From CAVTYH01 sp963738835 (lineage in GTDB: Bacteria > Planctomycetota > Planctomycetia > Pirellulales > JADZDJ01), in the NCBI GenBank assembly GCA_963738835.1, contig CAVTYH010000005.1, positions 1-64,000 of the forward strand: DNA of 64,000 bases, read 5' to 3'. Positions within the stretch are counted from its first letter, which is position 1, and each line of letters opens with the position of its first letter. Shown here piece after piece: positions 11,617 through 21,174 of this stretch. The translations under genes and the position numbers were made by a program. The notes under the pieces were generated by a model, which did not search any database, was not told where the DNA came from, and saw nothing but the letters and a program-made list of their open reading frames with translations.

Positions 11617-12563
11617 ATGTCGCCCTTCTGGCTCGCCGCTGCTTATTCGCTGATGATTCTGCTGGCCGCCTTGGCCGGCGGATGGGTGCCCATGGTGGTG
11701 CGGCTAACCCACACCCGCATGCAAGTGGCACTAAGTTTTGTCGCCGGCGTCATCTTGGGCATTGGGCTCTTGCATTTGGTGCCGCACGGCTTCATGCAGC
11801 TCAACAACATCGACCAGACTGTGCAATGGGCATCGGAGGTTTCCTGGCGATGTTTTTCCTCGAGCGGTTCTTTCATTTCCATCAGCATGAAGCGCCGGTC
11901 CCCGAAGCGCCGCGAGACATTGTCCAAGATCCGGCGGCTCAGCACTCACCAGCTGCTTCTAACGATCATAAACATGGTCAGCATCATCACGATCACGGCC
12001 ATCACCATCACGACTCAGCTCCGAAAAATTTGTCGTGGGGCGGCGCACTCTTGGGAATGGCGCTGCACAGTGTGGTCGATGGTGTCGCACTCGGTGCGGC
12101 CATTCAGGTGGAAGCAAATGAAGGACATGGCGTCGGCCTGGCGGGGTTTGGCACGTTCCTGGCTGTGGCTCTGCACAAACCGTTTGATTCTCTCACCATC
12201 GGCACGCTCATGGCTCACAGCGGCCGCTCTCGCGGTTGGCGGCACGCTATCAACTTTTTGTTTTCGCTCTTTGCACCGCTCGGCGTGCTGGCGTTCTTTG
12301 TCGGTTTTCAACCGATTGAGCACGCCCATCCCGAAGCAATTGGCTTCGCGTTGTGCTTCGCAGGTGGTGCGTTTCTGTGCATCGCAACAAGCGATTTGCT
12401 GCCCGAGGTGCAGTTTCATTCGCACGATCGGCTGAAACTTTCTCTGGCGCTCTTGCTGGGAGTGGCGTTGGCGGCAGCAATCGTCCTTGCGGAAACCTCA
12501 GGCCACGAACATAAGCAGCAGCATCCTGTAGCAGCCACTGATGCCGTCACCAACAACCGTTGA
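11617..12563 (+). CDS. ZIP family metal transporter, frameshifted
   Basis: Membrane transporter for zinc or other divalent cations. N-terminal helices follow MSPFWLAAAYSLMILLAALA; after a frameshift near 11830 come a His-rich cytosolic loop (runs of His and Asp near 11970-12010) and the metal-path motifs LHSVVDGVALGAA and LHKPFDSLTIGTLMAHSG. Total length fits the ZIP family. The His-rich loop is typical of a metal-sensing region. The frameshift looks like a single missing base. Confidence 0.8.
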
Positions 12564-12572
12564 ATGGATCGC

Positions 12573-13118
12573 TCAGACTTCGAGCCCACGCTCCATGCGA
12601 ATGCGGCGCACTTCGGCCACGATTTCTTCGATGACCGCGTGATGCGCGGCAATCCGCTGGCCCTGAATGTAAAACGACAAGGCAATCAATGCCCAACCGA
12701 TCAGCGCCCCGATAAGATGAATCGTCACCCAGTTCTCGGTGCCTGCTCGCAGCGTTGAGGGATCGGCAGCGGCGCCCAACGCCCCAACCGCAACCACCGT
12801 CATCATGCTCAAAAACGCCCAGGGGAACGTGCTGCGCTTCAAGGCCACACTTCGGCGAAGTAACTGAAGGTCCAGCTCATAAGTTTCGACCACTTCTTTG
12901 CACCATCGGCTGGTGCCAATGAAATAGGTGACGACAATGCTGTCGACCAAAACCACCACCAGTGCAGCAGAGATGCCTAGTAGTCGATGGACCGTTGCGA
13001 GATTAAGCACTTCCGGATTGCGGACGCCGTGGATATCGCCAAGGTACAGCCCCAACAACAGCGCTGCGGCCATCATTAGCAGAGCGAACAAAGCCAGGGT
13101 TGTGAAAATTCGGATCAC
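12573..13118 (-). CDS. Four-helix membrane protein of unknown function
   Basis: About 180 residues with four hydrophobic helices, starting VIRIFTTLALFALLMM, then a short loop with HRLLGISAALVVVLVDSIV, a third helix around MMTVVAVGALGAA and a fourth in HLIGALIGWALIALSFYIQ. A charged C-terminal tail (VRRIRMERGLEV) follows. I do not recognise the family. The GTG at 13118 is preferred over an upstream start at 13163 because it begins directly at the first helix. Convergent with the ZIP gene. Confidence 0.6.
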   Translation of the reverse strand: MIRIFTTLALFALLMMAAALLLGLYLGDIHGVRNPEVLNLATVHRLLGISAALVVVLVDSIVVTYFIGTSRWCKEVVETYELDLQLLRRSVALKRSTFPWAFLSMMTVVAVGALGAAADPSTLRAGTENWVTIHLIGALIGWALIALSFYIQGQRIAAHHAVIEEIVAEVRRIRMERGLEV

Positions 13119-13305
13119 AGTAGCCGTAGGCGGTAAGCAGTAGGCGGAAGGCAAGGCAACCACGACCGTGGCACGATAAGGAACTGGTTATACGGACATG
13201 TCGACGCGAGTTGTAGGGGGCATTTCAGGTACGGCATGCCATGCGTATGATTGCAAGCGGTTCTCATTACCTCATTCCTCATTCCCCACTCCCTATTTGG
13301 ACCTC

Positions 13306-14375
13306 ATGCCCAAGCCTTTGTTAGCCATTACTCAGGGCGATCCCACCGGCATCGGACCGGAAACAATCGTCGGCGCTTGGCGCAGCCGACAATGCACGAG
13401 ATTTGCCGTGCCGTGGTAGTGGGACATCCACAAATCATTCGTCGGGCAGTTGATCTACTTGGAATCGACGCCGAAGTGGTAACATTGGAAACGAACCGGT
13501 CAGGAAACACATTCAAATCGATCCAATCGACGCCGCATATAATTCCGTGTTTGCCGTGTGGCACCGACAGGGCTTTGGATGCCCCTGCTGCAACGATCGA
13601 TCCGCGTGGCGGACAGGCTGCGTACGATGCGCTGGTGACGGCAGCACGATTGGCACTCGATCGAGAAGTTGACGGTATCGTCACCGCGCCACTTCACAAA
13701 GCCGCTCTGTGGCGGGCGGGACATCATTATTCCGGGCATACCGAATTGCTGGCGGAACTGTGTGGCGTCAACGATTTCGCGATGATGTTGTACTTGGAAA
13801 GGGAGGCGACGGGTAATTCGACTTACCCATTGCACGGAGGACTGGCCGTCGTGCATGTCACACTGCACATGGCCTTGGCCGATGTGTTCCGGCATTTGTC
13901 GAGTGACGCAATTCTAGCGAAAACGAAACTCATCGATCGAACAATGACCGAGATCAATGGCGTGCGGCCGCGGATCGGGGTGTGTGCGATTAATCCTCAT
14001 GCCGGCGAGGAAGGATTATTTGGCGACGAAGAGCAACGCATCATCGCGCCGGCGGTCCTGCTGGCCAAACAGGCTGGCCTGCAAATCGAAGGTCCGCTGC
14101 CGGCCGATACGCTCATGCTGCGTGCCCGCGACGGCGCCTTCGATGCCGTCGTGGCGATGTATCACGATCAAGGTCACATCGCGATCAAACTTTTGGGAAT
14201 GCACCGGGCTGTGAACGTCACACTGGGACTGCCAATTGTGCGGACCAGCGTGGCCCACGGCACGGCATTCGATCTGGCGTGGCAAGGCCGCGCGAAAACC
14301 AGCGGCATGATCGAAGCGATTCGCGTGGCTGCGAAGTTGGCAGCAGGTCAACACCGTTCAAGCGGAATCGAGTAA
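13306..14375 (+). CDS. pdxA: 4-hydroxythreonine-4-phosphate dehydrogenase, frameshifted near the start
   Basis: PdxA oxidises 4-phosphooxy-L-threonine in the DXP-dependent pyridoxal phosphate pathway. The opening MPKPLLAITQGDPTGIGPE is diagnostic; metal-binding histidines are visible in HYSGHTELLAELCG and MYHDQGHIAIK, and GLPIVRTSVAHGTAFD is the conserved C-terminal phosphate-binding segment. The frame changes at about 13380, where TGG-CG would become TGG-GCG with one more G, so a homopolymer error is likely. The start ATG 13306 is supported by the motif at the N-terminus. Confidence 0.9.
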
Positions 14376-14410
14376 CGGCGGGGCTTTCCCGCGCGGGGTG
14401 AACCCCGCCG
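14376..14410. terminator. Hairpin between convergent genes; related to the GTAGCGG repeat family
   Basis: An 8-base G+C stem (CGGCGGGG at 14376 with CCCCGCCG at 14403) lies directly after the pdxA stop and before the end of the convergent gene. It could stop transcription in both directions, although there is no T run. Its right half (cgcggggtgaaccccgccgctac) matches the dispersed element seen at 22.4, 24.8 and 25.0 kb. Confidence 0.5.
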
Positions 14411-14425
14411 CTACACTTCAACTAT

Positions 14426-15403
14426 TCATTGCTTCAAGCCCAAGCTCTTCATAAAACTCTGCGTCGTATCAAGCGCATCGGCATTGCCTGGCTGATAGAC
14501 GAAGTTCGTCGGTGAAATTGGCGAGTTCAAACGCACTTCGTAAAACTCGACGGTCACAATTGGCTGCAACACGCCCCCCTCCCCTGCTCTGCCTAGCTTG
14601 GACGCTCGGCGCAGATATTCAATGCGGTACGGAAACAAATCGTCTTGGCCGACGCAAAATCGCACCACTTCCGGCATTTGCGCCGGCAGCTTGCGGAGGT
14701 CTAACGGCTGACCGGTCGAGGCCTCATCGGCCAATTCCTTCGAGACTGGCGTCAGTACTTCTGGCCGCCAATTGCCAGTGGCGATCCATATCGGCAGCGA
14801 ACCCAGTTGATCGGCCTCCACTCGGCTGAACGTGAAACTCTGCTTCAAACCATCTACAAGTTTTGGCAATCCGCCGAACGCCAGCTCAGTTGAAGCAGGC
14901 AGCAGCTGTCGCTGACCGGGTGCGTGGTTGGCCAGCGCTTGGCGCACTCGATGGATGTCGACTCGTGTCACTTGCGGTTTCTGCGCTGCCTCGGCGGCCG
15001 GCTTTTCGGCAGAATCTTGGTATTGCCATAGAAACCTGCCATCGCACACCTGCTGAAATACCGCCAACCGTTCGCCAACCACGGTTTTCAATTCCAGCCG
15101 AATTTGCTGGCCTTCGCCAGATCCCAGTTGCAAATAGATGCCTTCGCCCACCAATTGATGGCCGACCAGATCGACACGGTACCGCACGCGGGCCGAGATC
15201 GATTTGTGCTGAGCCAAAGCTGCCGCCACGCGCTGCGCCAGCAAATCGCCGCCGCTGGCTGTTCGATCGGCCGACGATAGCGATGCTGTCGCGGGGTCAA
15301 CGGGCAGCTCAAAACGTGGATCGGTCGAGTTGCCGCCGGTTTGCGCCTGCACTAAACCCCCCGCCAGACCGATGATAAGCAGGCTAGGCAAGATGATCTT
15401 CAT
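14426..15403 (-). CDS. Exported protein of unknown function, possibly LolA-like
   Basis: The start MKIILPSLLIIGLAGGLVQA is a typical Sec signal peptide, which is why I place the start at 15403 rather than at the longer frame to 15526. The mature part (about 300 residues) has alternating polar and hydrophobic strands, e.g. ARVRYRVDLVGHQLVGEG and QQVCDGRFLWQYQD, reminiscent of the lipoprotein-carrier (LolA/LppX) half-barrel fold, but this is inference. It is divergent from the lipoprotein operon starting at 15624. Confidence 0.6.
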   Translation of the reverse strand: MKIILPSLLIIGLAGGLVQAQTGGNSTDPRFELPVDPATASLSSADRTASGGDLLAQRVAAALAQHKSISARVRYRVDLVGHQLVGEGIYLQLGSGEGQQIRLELKTVVGERLAVFQQVCDGRFLWQYQDSAEKPAAEAAQKPQVTRVDIHRVRQALANHAPGQRQLLPASTELAFGGLPKLVDGLKQSFTFSRVEADQLGSLPIWIATGNWRPEVLTPVSKELADEASTGQPLDLRKLPAQMPEVVRFCVGQDDLFPYRIEYLRRASKLGRAGEGGVLQPIVTVEFYEVRLNSPISPTNFVYQPGNADALDTTQSFMKSLGLKQ

Positions 15404-15623
15404 CTGCGGGTTTTGCCGGATTTGCCAAAGAATCGCGTTGTGCCGGGCCGACGATACCACCAGAGACCCAACAGCAGCGCGGCGCAAAGCAATTTGCCCG
15501 GCCGCGCCTCGATGGCTGGGTCGCAACCTGGAATTCTACGGGAGGCCAAACGGCTGTCCCAAGAGCAGTTTCGGACGCCAAACGAAGCACCTTCGCTGGC
15601 TCCGGTGTACTTAGGGGGGAAAC

Positions 15624-16832
15624 ATGATTCTTCGCAAGTCATTGGCCGCCATTTTATTGGTGGCCCTGGCGACCACGGGCTGCGCTCTGCCGCAGAATTC
15701 GTCGCTGGCGCATCTGGCTCCTCATCAACCGTTGCTCGAGCCGCGCACTAATGTGCTGCCGCCTGCGCAGATGCTGATGCATCCTGGCCCCGGCGTCGAT
15801 GGCCCAGGCCCCGGTGTGATGCTGGCTGGTTTTCGTCGACCGATGGGTCCCGCAATGGGTTCCGGCGACTTCGGACCGTCTTGTGGGCATCCGATGGCCC
15901 CGACACCGACATCGCAGATCGGTTTCACCGGTCCCGATGGCATGCGTGTGCGGTGGGATGTTTCGGCCAACGGCGCGTTCGATTCCGAGCCGCTCGTTGT
16001 TCCGGGACGGTACAACTTTCCGCAAGGCGCCATTTATCGGCTCAAGCTCACCGACATTCCGGGCTATCCGGGCGTCGAGCTTTATCCCACTTTGGAAGTG
16101 GCGCCGACCGTGCCGCGCACCGAAGCCTACATCGCTCACAACTTCATTCCGTTCCAATTGACGGATGACGATTTCAAGCAAGTTCTCTCGGGCAACTTCG
16201 TCACGAAGGTGATTTACCTGCCCGATCCGGAGTATCAAGAATTGGCGCTGGCCGGCGTGGAGACGTTGGTTAGCACGCGACTTGATCCAGGTGTCGATCC
16301 GATTGTCGAAGCCGATCGTCGCGGTTCGATTCTGGCGATCATCCGCCTCGGTAACAAAGATTTAGAAACCGGCGGCGGCAACGTCGCTGACAGTGAAGTG
16401 GTGCAGGCCGGTTACTGGGGTCCAGTTCCGTGCAAACATCCGCCGGTGTCGGCTGCCGCACAGATTGGCGGCCCAACAGCCGCTCCGTCGCAGTTCATCG
16501 CCGGTATGACGGTGCCCGAGTACGGCATGCCATATTGCGGAACGCCGATTGGTCTGCCTGGCCCGCCGCACATTCCGCTAGGAGTTCCGGCCGGTCTGCA
16601 ACGGCACGAGATGGTCAACGAGACGCACATGCACATTCCGCCGCCGACCAGCTCGATGAAGATCAAGGTCGCACAGATCCCTGGCATGAGTTATCCCAAG
16701 CCGGTCGATCATGTGAAGATCGTCGAACGGAGCATGGTGCCGCCGGTGGAATTCAATCAGCCGTGTGATGTGGCCCATCAGGTTGTGCCTGGAGCAATGG
16801 ACAACGCTCCGTGCGGACCGGGTGGTTATTAA
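15624..16832 (+). CDS. Planctomycete exported lipoprotein, paralogue of the next gene
   Basis: Starts MILRKSLAAILLVALATTGC, a lipoprotein signal with Cys at residue 20. A Gly/Pro/Met-rich segment follows, then a conserved domain (residues about 110-270) containing GAIYRLKLTDIPGYPGVELYP, whose core IYRLKLTDIP, the strand LTDDDFKQVLSGNFVTKVIY and the end GSILAIIRLG recur in the next gene. The C-terminal 130 residues are Pro-rich. The function is unknown; position and signal suggest an envelope role. First gene of a three-gene unit. Confidence 0.65.
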   Translation: MILRKSLAAILLVALATTGCALPQNSSLAHLAPHQPLLEPRTNVLPPAQMLMHPGPGVDGPGPGVMLAGFRRPMGPAMGSGDFGPSCGHPMAPTPTSQIGFTGPDGMRVRWDVSANGAFDSEPLVVPGRYNFPQGAIYRLKLTDIPGYPGVELYPTLEVAPTVPRTEAYIAHNFIPFQLTDDDFKQVLSGNFVTKVIYLPDPEYQELALAGVETLVSTRLDPGVDPIVEADRRGSILAIIRLGNKDLETGGGNVADSEVVQAGYWGPVPCKHPPVSAAAQIGGPTAAPSQFIAGMTVPEYGMPYCGTPIGLPGPPHIPLGVPAGLQRHEMVNETHMHIPPPTSSMKIKVAQIPGMSYPKPVDHVKIVERSMVPPVEFNQPCDVAHQVVPGAMDNAPCGPGGY

Positions 16833-16870
16833 ATTAATTACGGCAACCAGATAATTTTGCGAACTCCTCG

Positions 16871-16916
16871 AAGCCCAGGGACCATCGCGGCGACGGTGCC
16901 CGCAACCCCTAGGCTT
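16871..16916 (+). repeat. 46-base dispersed palindromic element, copy 1 (possible terminator)
   Basis: Starts aagcccaggg and ends cccctaggctt, with an inner accat/ggt stem, so it folds as a long hairpin. It is followed at once by a T run (ctttttt), so this copy could end transcription after the upstream lipoprotein gene. Copy 2 at 29996-30041 matches it at 43 of 46 positions. Confidence 0.75.
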
Positions 16917-16952
16917 TTTTCAAAGCGGTTCATTTCAAACGGTATTCCTGGA

Positions 16953-17696
16953 ATGGTCCCGATGCCCCGTAATTCCGCCTACAAGCGGACAGTTGGCCGC
17001 GGTTGGTTCGCCGGCACGTGCGTGTTTGGATGTGTGGTTTGGCTGGTCGCCAGCGCAGTTGCGCTGGCCGAGCCGCCGGTCCACTATCTGCACGCAGGCG
17101 TGCTGGCGCCGGGAGCGATTGGCGCGGCTCAACTGCAACGGGGCGGACCATTGCCGGGTTACTTTCAGCCGATCGAAATCCGCGCGTCGCAAGGCGCGTC
17201 GGTTTCGTTGGCTTGCGACGGTCGGTTTGCCGAACCGCAGGCTGCACCGATGAAAACCGCCATGCTTATCGGGCCGGTGTATCGTTTGCGTGTCACCGAC
17301 ATTCCGCGGCGCTCGGGCGAGGAAGTGTATCCGACCATCGAAGTCATCAATCGTCTGTATCCACCGATTGGCGAAGAACTGCGATTTCCCGTTCCCATCG
17401 AACTGACGCAACAAGATCTGGAAGCGGCGCTCGATGGCAAGTTCATCACGCGGGTCATTTATCTGGAAGATCCGCGGGCTCCTTACACTCGAGTGGAAGA
17501 TCCGAAGAACCAATACACCGTTGATGTCCGCCCTAGCGACGATCCGCTAGTAACCGCCGACCACTTGGGCCGGCCCATGGCAATTCTGCGAATCGGCGGC
17601 CGAATGCCCATCGATCCGGACGATCCTGGCGACGACTTTTTGTACCACTCCCCTCCCCTGCTCCGCTTCGTCCGGCCGACACCGCCGGCACGTTAA
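16953..17696 (+). CDS. Exported protein, paralogue of the 15624-16832 lipoprotein
   Basis: After a basic N-terminus there is a hydrophobic export segment (CVFGCVVWLVASAVALAEPP) and a mature part of about 200 residues. It shares with the preceding gene the strands VYRLRVTDIPRRSGEEVYP, LTQQDLEAALDGKFITRVIY and the closing GRPMAILRIGG, so the two arose by duplication. The start may be ATG 16953 or 16962. There is no lipobox Cys at the usual place, so it may be periplasmic rather than lipid-anchored. The function is unknown. Confidence 0.6.
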   Translation: MVPMPRNSAYKRTVGRGWFAGTCVFGCVVWLVASAVALAEPPVHYLHAGVLAPGAIGAAQLQRGGPLPGYFQPIEIRASQGASVSLACDGRFAEPQAAPMKTAMLIGPVYRLRVTDIPRRSGEEVYPTIEVINRLYPPIGEELRFPVPIELTQQDLEAALDGKFITRVIYLEDPRAPYTRVEDPKNQYTVDVRPSDDPLVTADHLGRPMAILRIGGRMPIDPDDPGDDFLYHSPPLLRFVRPTPPAR

Positions 17697-17710
17697 GTAA
17701 AAAGCGCAAC

Positions 17711-19041
17711 ATGGAAAATCATCGCCTGAAATTGGCCGCGACTCTGGCGTGCCTGGGGCTCTGCTCTTGCCGCATGACCGATTCGGCCAATGCGCCGATT
17801 ATTTCCGCCGCGCACTGGGGCAAGGAAGGAATTGTGTACGCCAACGACCAGCACTTTGTAGCGGCCACCGGGCCGGCGGTCGGTTTCTCGTCGCTGCCAC
17901 TGGAAGCCTACACCGGTCATCCGGCCGATGGTTACACCGTGCCCGGCTATGTGCCCCCGTTCATGCAACAGGCTGCCGAAGGGGGCGGCGAGGCGGTGGT
18001 CAGCGACGATGGCGGCGAGCCCGATCCAACCGTGCTCGTCGGCACGCAGCGAATGCCATTGGCCGATCCATGCGATCAACTGCCGATGCCCATCAATAAT
18101 TTTGGTCCCTGGAAGCCGCCTGGAATTAGCTGCCCGTGGCCAGAAGACGAATACATTTTCGACGGTGGCGATCAAGACGGCGGCGTAAAAGTGCGGCCCG
18201 ATTGGCAATTGGTCGGGCTCGATTCTGAAGACACCATTGCTCACTACGATACTTTGGATGGCCGTACGTGTGTGAAACCGACCAATCGGGTTTGCATTTA
18301 CGCGCCACGGTTTGCCGCCGTCCGACAAGTGACTTTGCCCTATGGCGAAAATCAACTGGTGCGTGCCGGCGGTGTGGATATGCCCATCGGCCCTGTTGGC
18401 CAAGACGATGTGCAGCCGGTCACCACCGCGGTGCAGCCGATTCAACCGGTCGGCGAACTTGGCCATCGTGGCCCGGTTACGTTTCTGGATCGCACGCCGC
18501 TGGTGGGCTTGATCGCGCAAACCGTGATTCGGGCCACTGTCGATCGACTCAAGCCTTACGAGAATTTTGATCTGGTGCGTTACGGCATCGCGCAAGAAAA
18601 CGAAAAACCGTTCTTAGCCATCTCGGTGCAATCGGCCATTACCTGGACGCTCGATCAAGGCGTGCAAGTGGAAATCGGCGGCGTCAAAGCCGTGGTGCTG
18701 GAAGGAGACAAACGGCGCAAGCCACTTACGCGCTGGAGCCAGGAAAGCCCTGCCTGCGTGTGTGCAAACTAGCTTCCACCTCCAGCGCCAAGCCGGGCGA
18801 GATTGTCGAGTTCACCATCCGCTTCGACAACGTTGGCGATCAGCCGGTTGGCAACGTGACGATTGTCGATGACCTTACGCCAAGATTGGAACTGGTGCCA
18901 GGCAGCGGCCAGAGCAGCCTGAAGGCGAAATTCTTGACCGAGCCGAATAAGGAAGGCTCGCTCATTCTGCGCTGGGAAATCGAAGAGCCGATGAACCCCG
19001 GCCAAGGCGGCATCGCCCGCTTCAAATGCGTGGTGCGATAA
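17711..19041 (+). CDS. DUF11-domain lipoprotein, frameshifted
   Basis: Begins MENHRLKLAATLACLGLCSC, a lipoprotein signal. The body to about residue 350 is an Asp/Pro-rich planctomycete region with LGHRGPVTFLDRTPLVG. After a frameshift near 18755 the frame continues LRVCKLASTSSAKPGEIVEF and a DUF11 Ig-like repeat (IRFDNVGDQPVGNVTIVDDL, LELVPGSGQSS). The two pieces fit together if CC at the break is really CCC. DUF11 proteins are surface or envelope proteins. It follows its neighbour by 14 bases, so the three genes look like one operon. Confidence 0.65.
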
Positions 19042-19269
19042 GCAGTGGTCCGTGGTCCGTTGTCAGTGGTCAGTTGTTGATCGCAATGGATGGCGGACAT
19101 AGAGCGCTCGCACAAAAAAATAAGAATCGAGGGGACAATGTTGGGAAAACGAGCCGGGAAAACAGGGCGTTTTCGAAAAACATGGCGACCTGACTGTGAC
19201 CCGGCAATGTCCGTGGTCCGTGGTCAGTGGCCGGTGGCCGGTGTCCAGTGGTCCGTGGTCATTCTTTCT

Positions 19270-19304
19270 CCCTCTCTCCTTGTGGGAGAGGGCCGGGGTG
19301 AGGG
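19270..19304. repeat. CCCTC...GAGGG palindromic element, intergenic copy
   Basis: The sequence runs from ccctctctccttgtgggaga to gggccggggtgaggg. It belongs to the same family as the three copies inside the aminotransferase gene at 23129-23275. Confidence 0.7.
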
Positions 19305-19731
19305 GGCTGCATGCTGGGTGGTCTGTCGCCACTGACAACCGGCCCCCTGACGATGAATGACGACGGACCACCGACCACCCAACAAACTAAACACACAACC
19401 CCCGGGGATCGAGGGTAAAGTGTTGGCGCAAAACCCTCGTAAAAACCCGTGTTTTGCGCCCCACATTTGGTCATCACTTTACCCCGCCGCGCACGACCGG
19501 CAGCCGAGCAGAGACTTCACCGCCGAGGGCGCAGAGTTACGCAGAGGAATCGCAGGAAGTCTCGAAATCATGCTTGATCGCTCTGCGCGCCCTGCGAACC
19601 TCGGCGTCCCCTGCGGTGCATTGCCGGACTTGCCGCGCGCAGTCCGGCCCAACCTCGGGCGGCGCTGGCCCGAGGCGGGGAAATGCTATTGCTCAGTTGT
19701 CAAAGAGCGGCAGCCGGCCTTCCGCGTCAAA

Positions 19732-19760
19732 TTAGCCCCCGGTCCATGACCGGGGGCTAA
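19732..19760. terminator. Perfect 13-base stem hairpin
   Basis: TTAGCCCCCGGTC, a 3-base loop (cat) and GACCGGGGGCTAA make a perfect, very stable stem. There is no T tract, so it may be a dispersed palindrome rather than a classical terminator. It lies between repeat DNA and the convergent small membrane gene. Confidence 0.5.
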
Positions 19761-19912
19761 ATGCAGCGAAAACCGACAGGGACCCAGAGTTCCACCGGCC
19801 ATTCTAGCAATCAGTGTACAAATGTCATTGTACGCTTTAGGCCACTGCTCATTCGTCACGACTCGGCGTTGCTTCAAGAAGTCGGCTCGGATTCTTGCTC
19901 ACCAGCAAGCGA

Positions 19913-20275
19913 CTAGTGCATCAGCAGCACTACGGCAACAAGCTGCAGCCACATGCCAACGATCGCGCCAAGCCAGGGACGATTGATCAGTGAGCAAAGG
20001 CTGGCTCCAAGGATGGCCCCGGCGGCGAGCCACCAGAGCAAGAGCCAGAGAATGCCGATCCATAATTGGCCGTCACCACCAAATTTCGAATTCCGGACAA
20101 TTAACATGATCCCACAGCCAACGGCCATCATGGTTGTGAGCACAAACAGTCGTTGCAGCGTAAACGCGGACTTGCTTACCTGGAATTCCCTCGGCCGAAC
20201 CAAGCGGTGGACGAGATGCACGCGCGAGTTCAACTCGTCGGCCGGTCGGTTGCCAGTTTCACTAATGGGCGACAT
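19913..20275 (-). CDS. Small membrane protein of unknown function
   Basis: 120 residues with three hydrophobic segments: LFVLTTMMAVGCGIMLIV, LWIGILWLLLWWLAAGAILG and LGAIVGMWLQLVAVVLL. The FTLQRLFVLTTMMAV start of the first helix resembles small planctomycete membrane proteins. There are no homologous neighbours to help. The initiation codon is uncertain; an internal Met is not available before the first helix. Confidence 0.45.
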   Translation of the reverse strand: MSPISETGNRPADELNSRVHLVHRLVRPREFQVSKSAFTLQRLFVLTTMMAVGCGIMLIVRNSKFGGDGQLWIGILWLLLWWLAAGAILGASLCSLINRPWLGAIVGMWLQLVAVVLLMH

Positions 20276-20811
20276 GGTGGAACCTTAATTTTCCCCGCTG
20301 CCAAATCAGCGCGTCACAGCTCGACACTCAAAAAAGACCCATGTTGAGTTCTTCGGCATATGGCACCCTGTCGCGACCATTATAGCCGATTAATGGCACA
20401 AACCGATGGGATCGTTACTGGGTCGCCAGAGATTCTCCGCGTGCCATTGCTATTGTTTCTGACCAGATACGGTCGGCCAATGTTTCAAAAACTTGACCGT
20501 GCCCAGCAGTCGCATATATTGACGGTCAGTGCGGCAAGGGTTCGGTGGGCTCGGCGAACTGTCAATATTTTATCAGCGAACAATACTAGCGGGTCGACAA
20601 ACCGTGAACGTTGAAGTGTCGCCGCAGCCGAAAAAGTTGCCATGCGAACAGCTACTTGACGATCAGCTATCTAATCGCAAAAAGTTGACGCGCAGGCCGA
20701 AGCGTGCTAAGACTAAAAAGTGAGAAGGCAAGAGCCGCCGGCGCGGGAGTGCTACGGCTATCGTCCCCACGCCGGTTTTTCTTATATATGTACAAACAAA
20801 TAGGTGCTATC
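20276..20811. other. Intergenic stretch without a recognisable gene
   Basis: About 535 bases. Short open frames exist on both strands, but none has coding-like composition or a recognisable product. A ttgacggtcagtgcggcaag run occurs near 20519. I see no clear hairpin. Confidence 0.4.
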
Positions 20812-21174
20812 ATGGGTCAAGCAATTGTGCCGATTATTGGCATAATTATTTACTTGTTGCCGGCGCTAATCGCCTATCGTATGGAGCATCCGCGCAAAGA
20901 GGTGATTGCGGTAATCAACATTTTGTTGGGCTGGTCGCTAGTCGGGTGGGTGGTGGCGTTGTGCATGTGCTTGTGGGACATATCGAAGCGGCCACCACAC
21001 CCGTCGCAGGAATACCCTTCACCATTGATGCCACCACACCCGTCGCAGCCATTGCATCCGTCTTTTGTACCACAGTCGCAACCTGTTACACAGCCACCAC
21101 CGATATCGCCGCAATTGAAGAAAAAGCAAAACGCGCTGAGCGGCGCGGAATTGTTATCTAAAAGGAGCACGATC
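20812..21174 (+). CDS. Superinfection immunity-like membrane protein; frame runs on into the thioredoxin gene
   Basis: MGQAIVPIIGIIIYLLPALI followed by a short loop and NILLGWSLVGWVVALCMCLW is the two-helix pattern of the Imm_superinfect family (named for T4 Imm, but common on bacterial chromosomes as small membrane proteins of unknown role). A Pro/His/Gln-rich tail follows, with HPSQ repeated three times. No stop codon occurs before the ATG of the thioredoxin gene at 21175, so the two form one open frame to 21894. Either a stop was lost through an indel, or a fusion protein is made. An internal Shine-Dalgarno argues for a separate downstream start. Confidence 0.55.

Larger units (their letters stand above)
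19042..19912. repeat. Repeat-rich gap of about 870 bases without a gene
   Basis: Holds runs of ggtcagtggtccgtgg words at 19044-19078 and 19208-19260 with complementary words near 19330-19380, one copy of the CCCTC...GAGGG palindrome (19270-19304), a stretch beginning caccgccgagggcgcagagt near 19519 whose complement-like words recur by 19615, and a perfect hairpin at 19732-19760. No open frame here has credible coding features. Confidence 0.6.

Noticed and set aside
20360..20614. 84-codon frame in the 20.3-20.8 kb gap
   Set aside because: No recognisable motifs, no helices, and no clear ribosome site.
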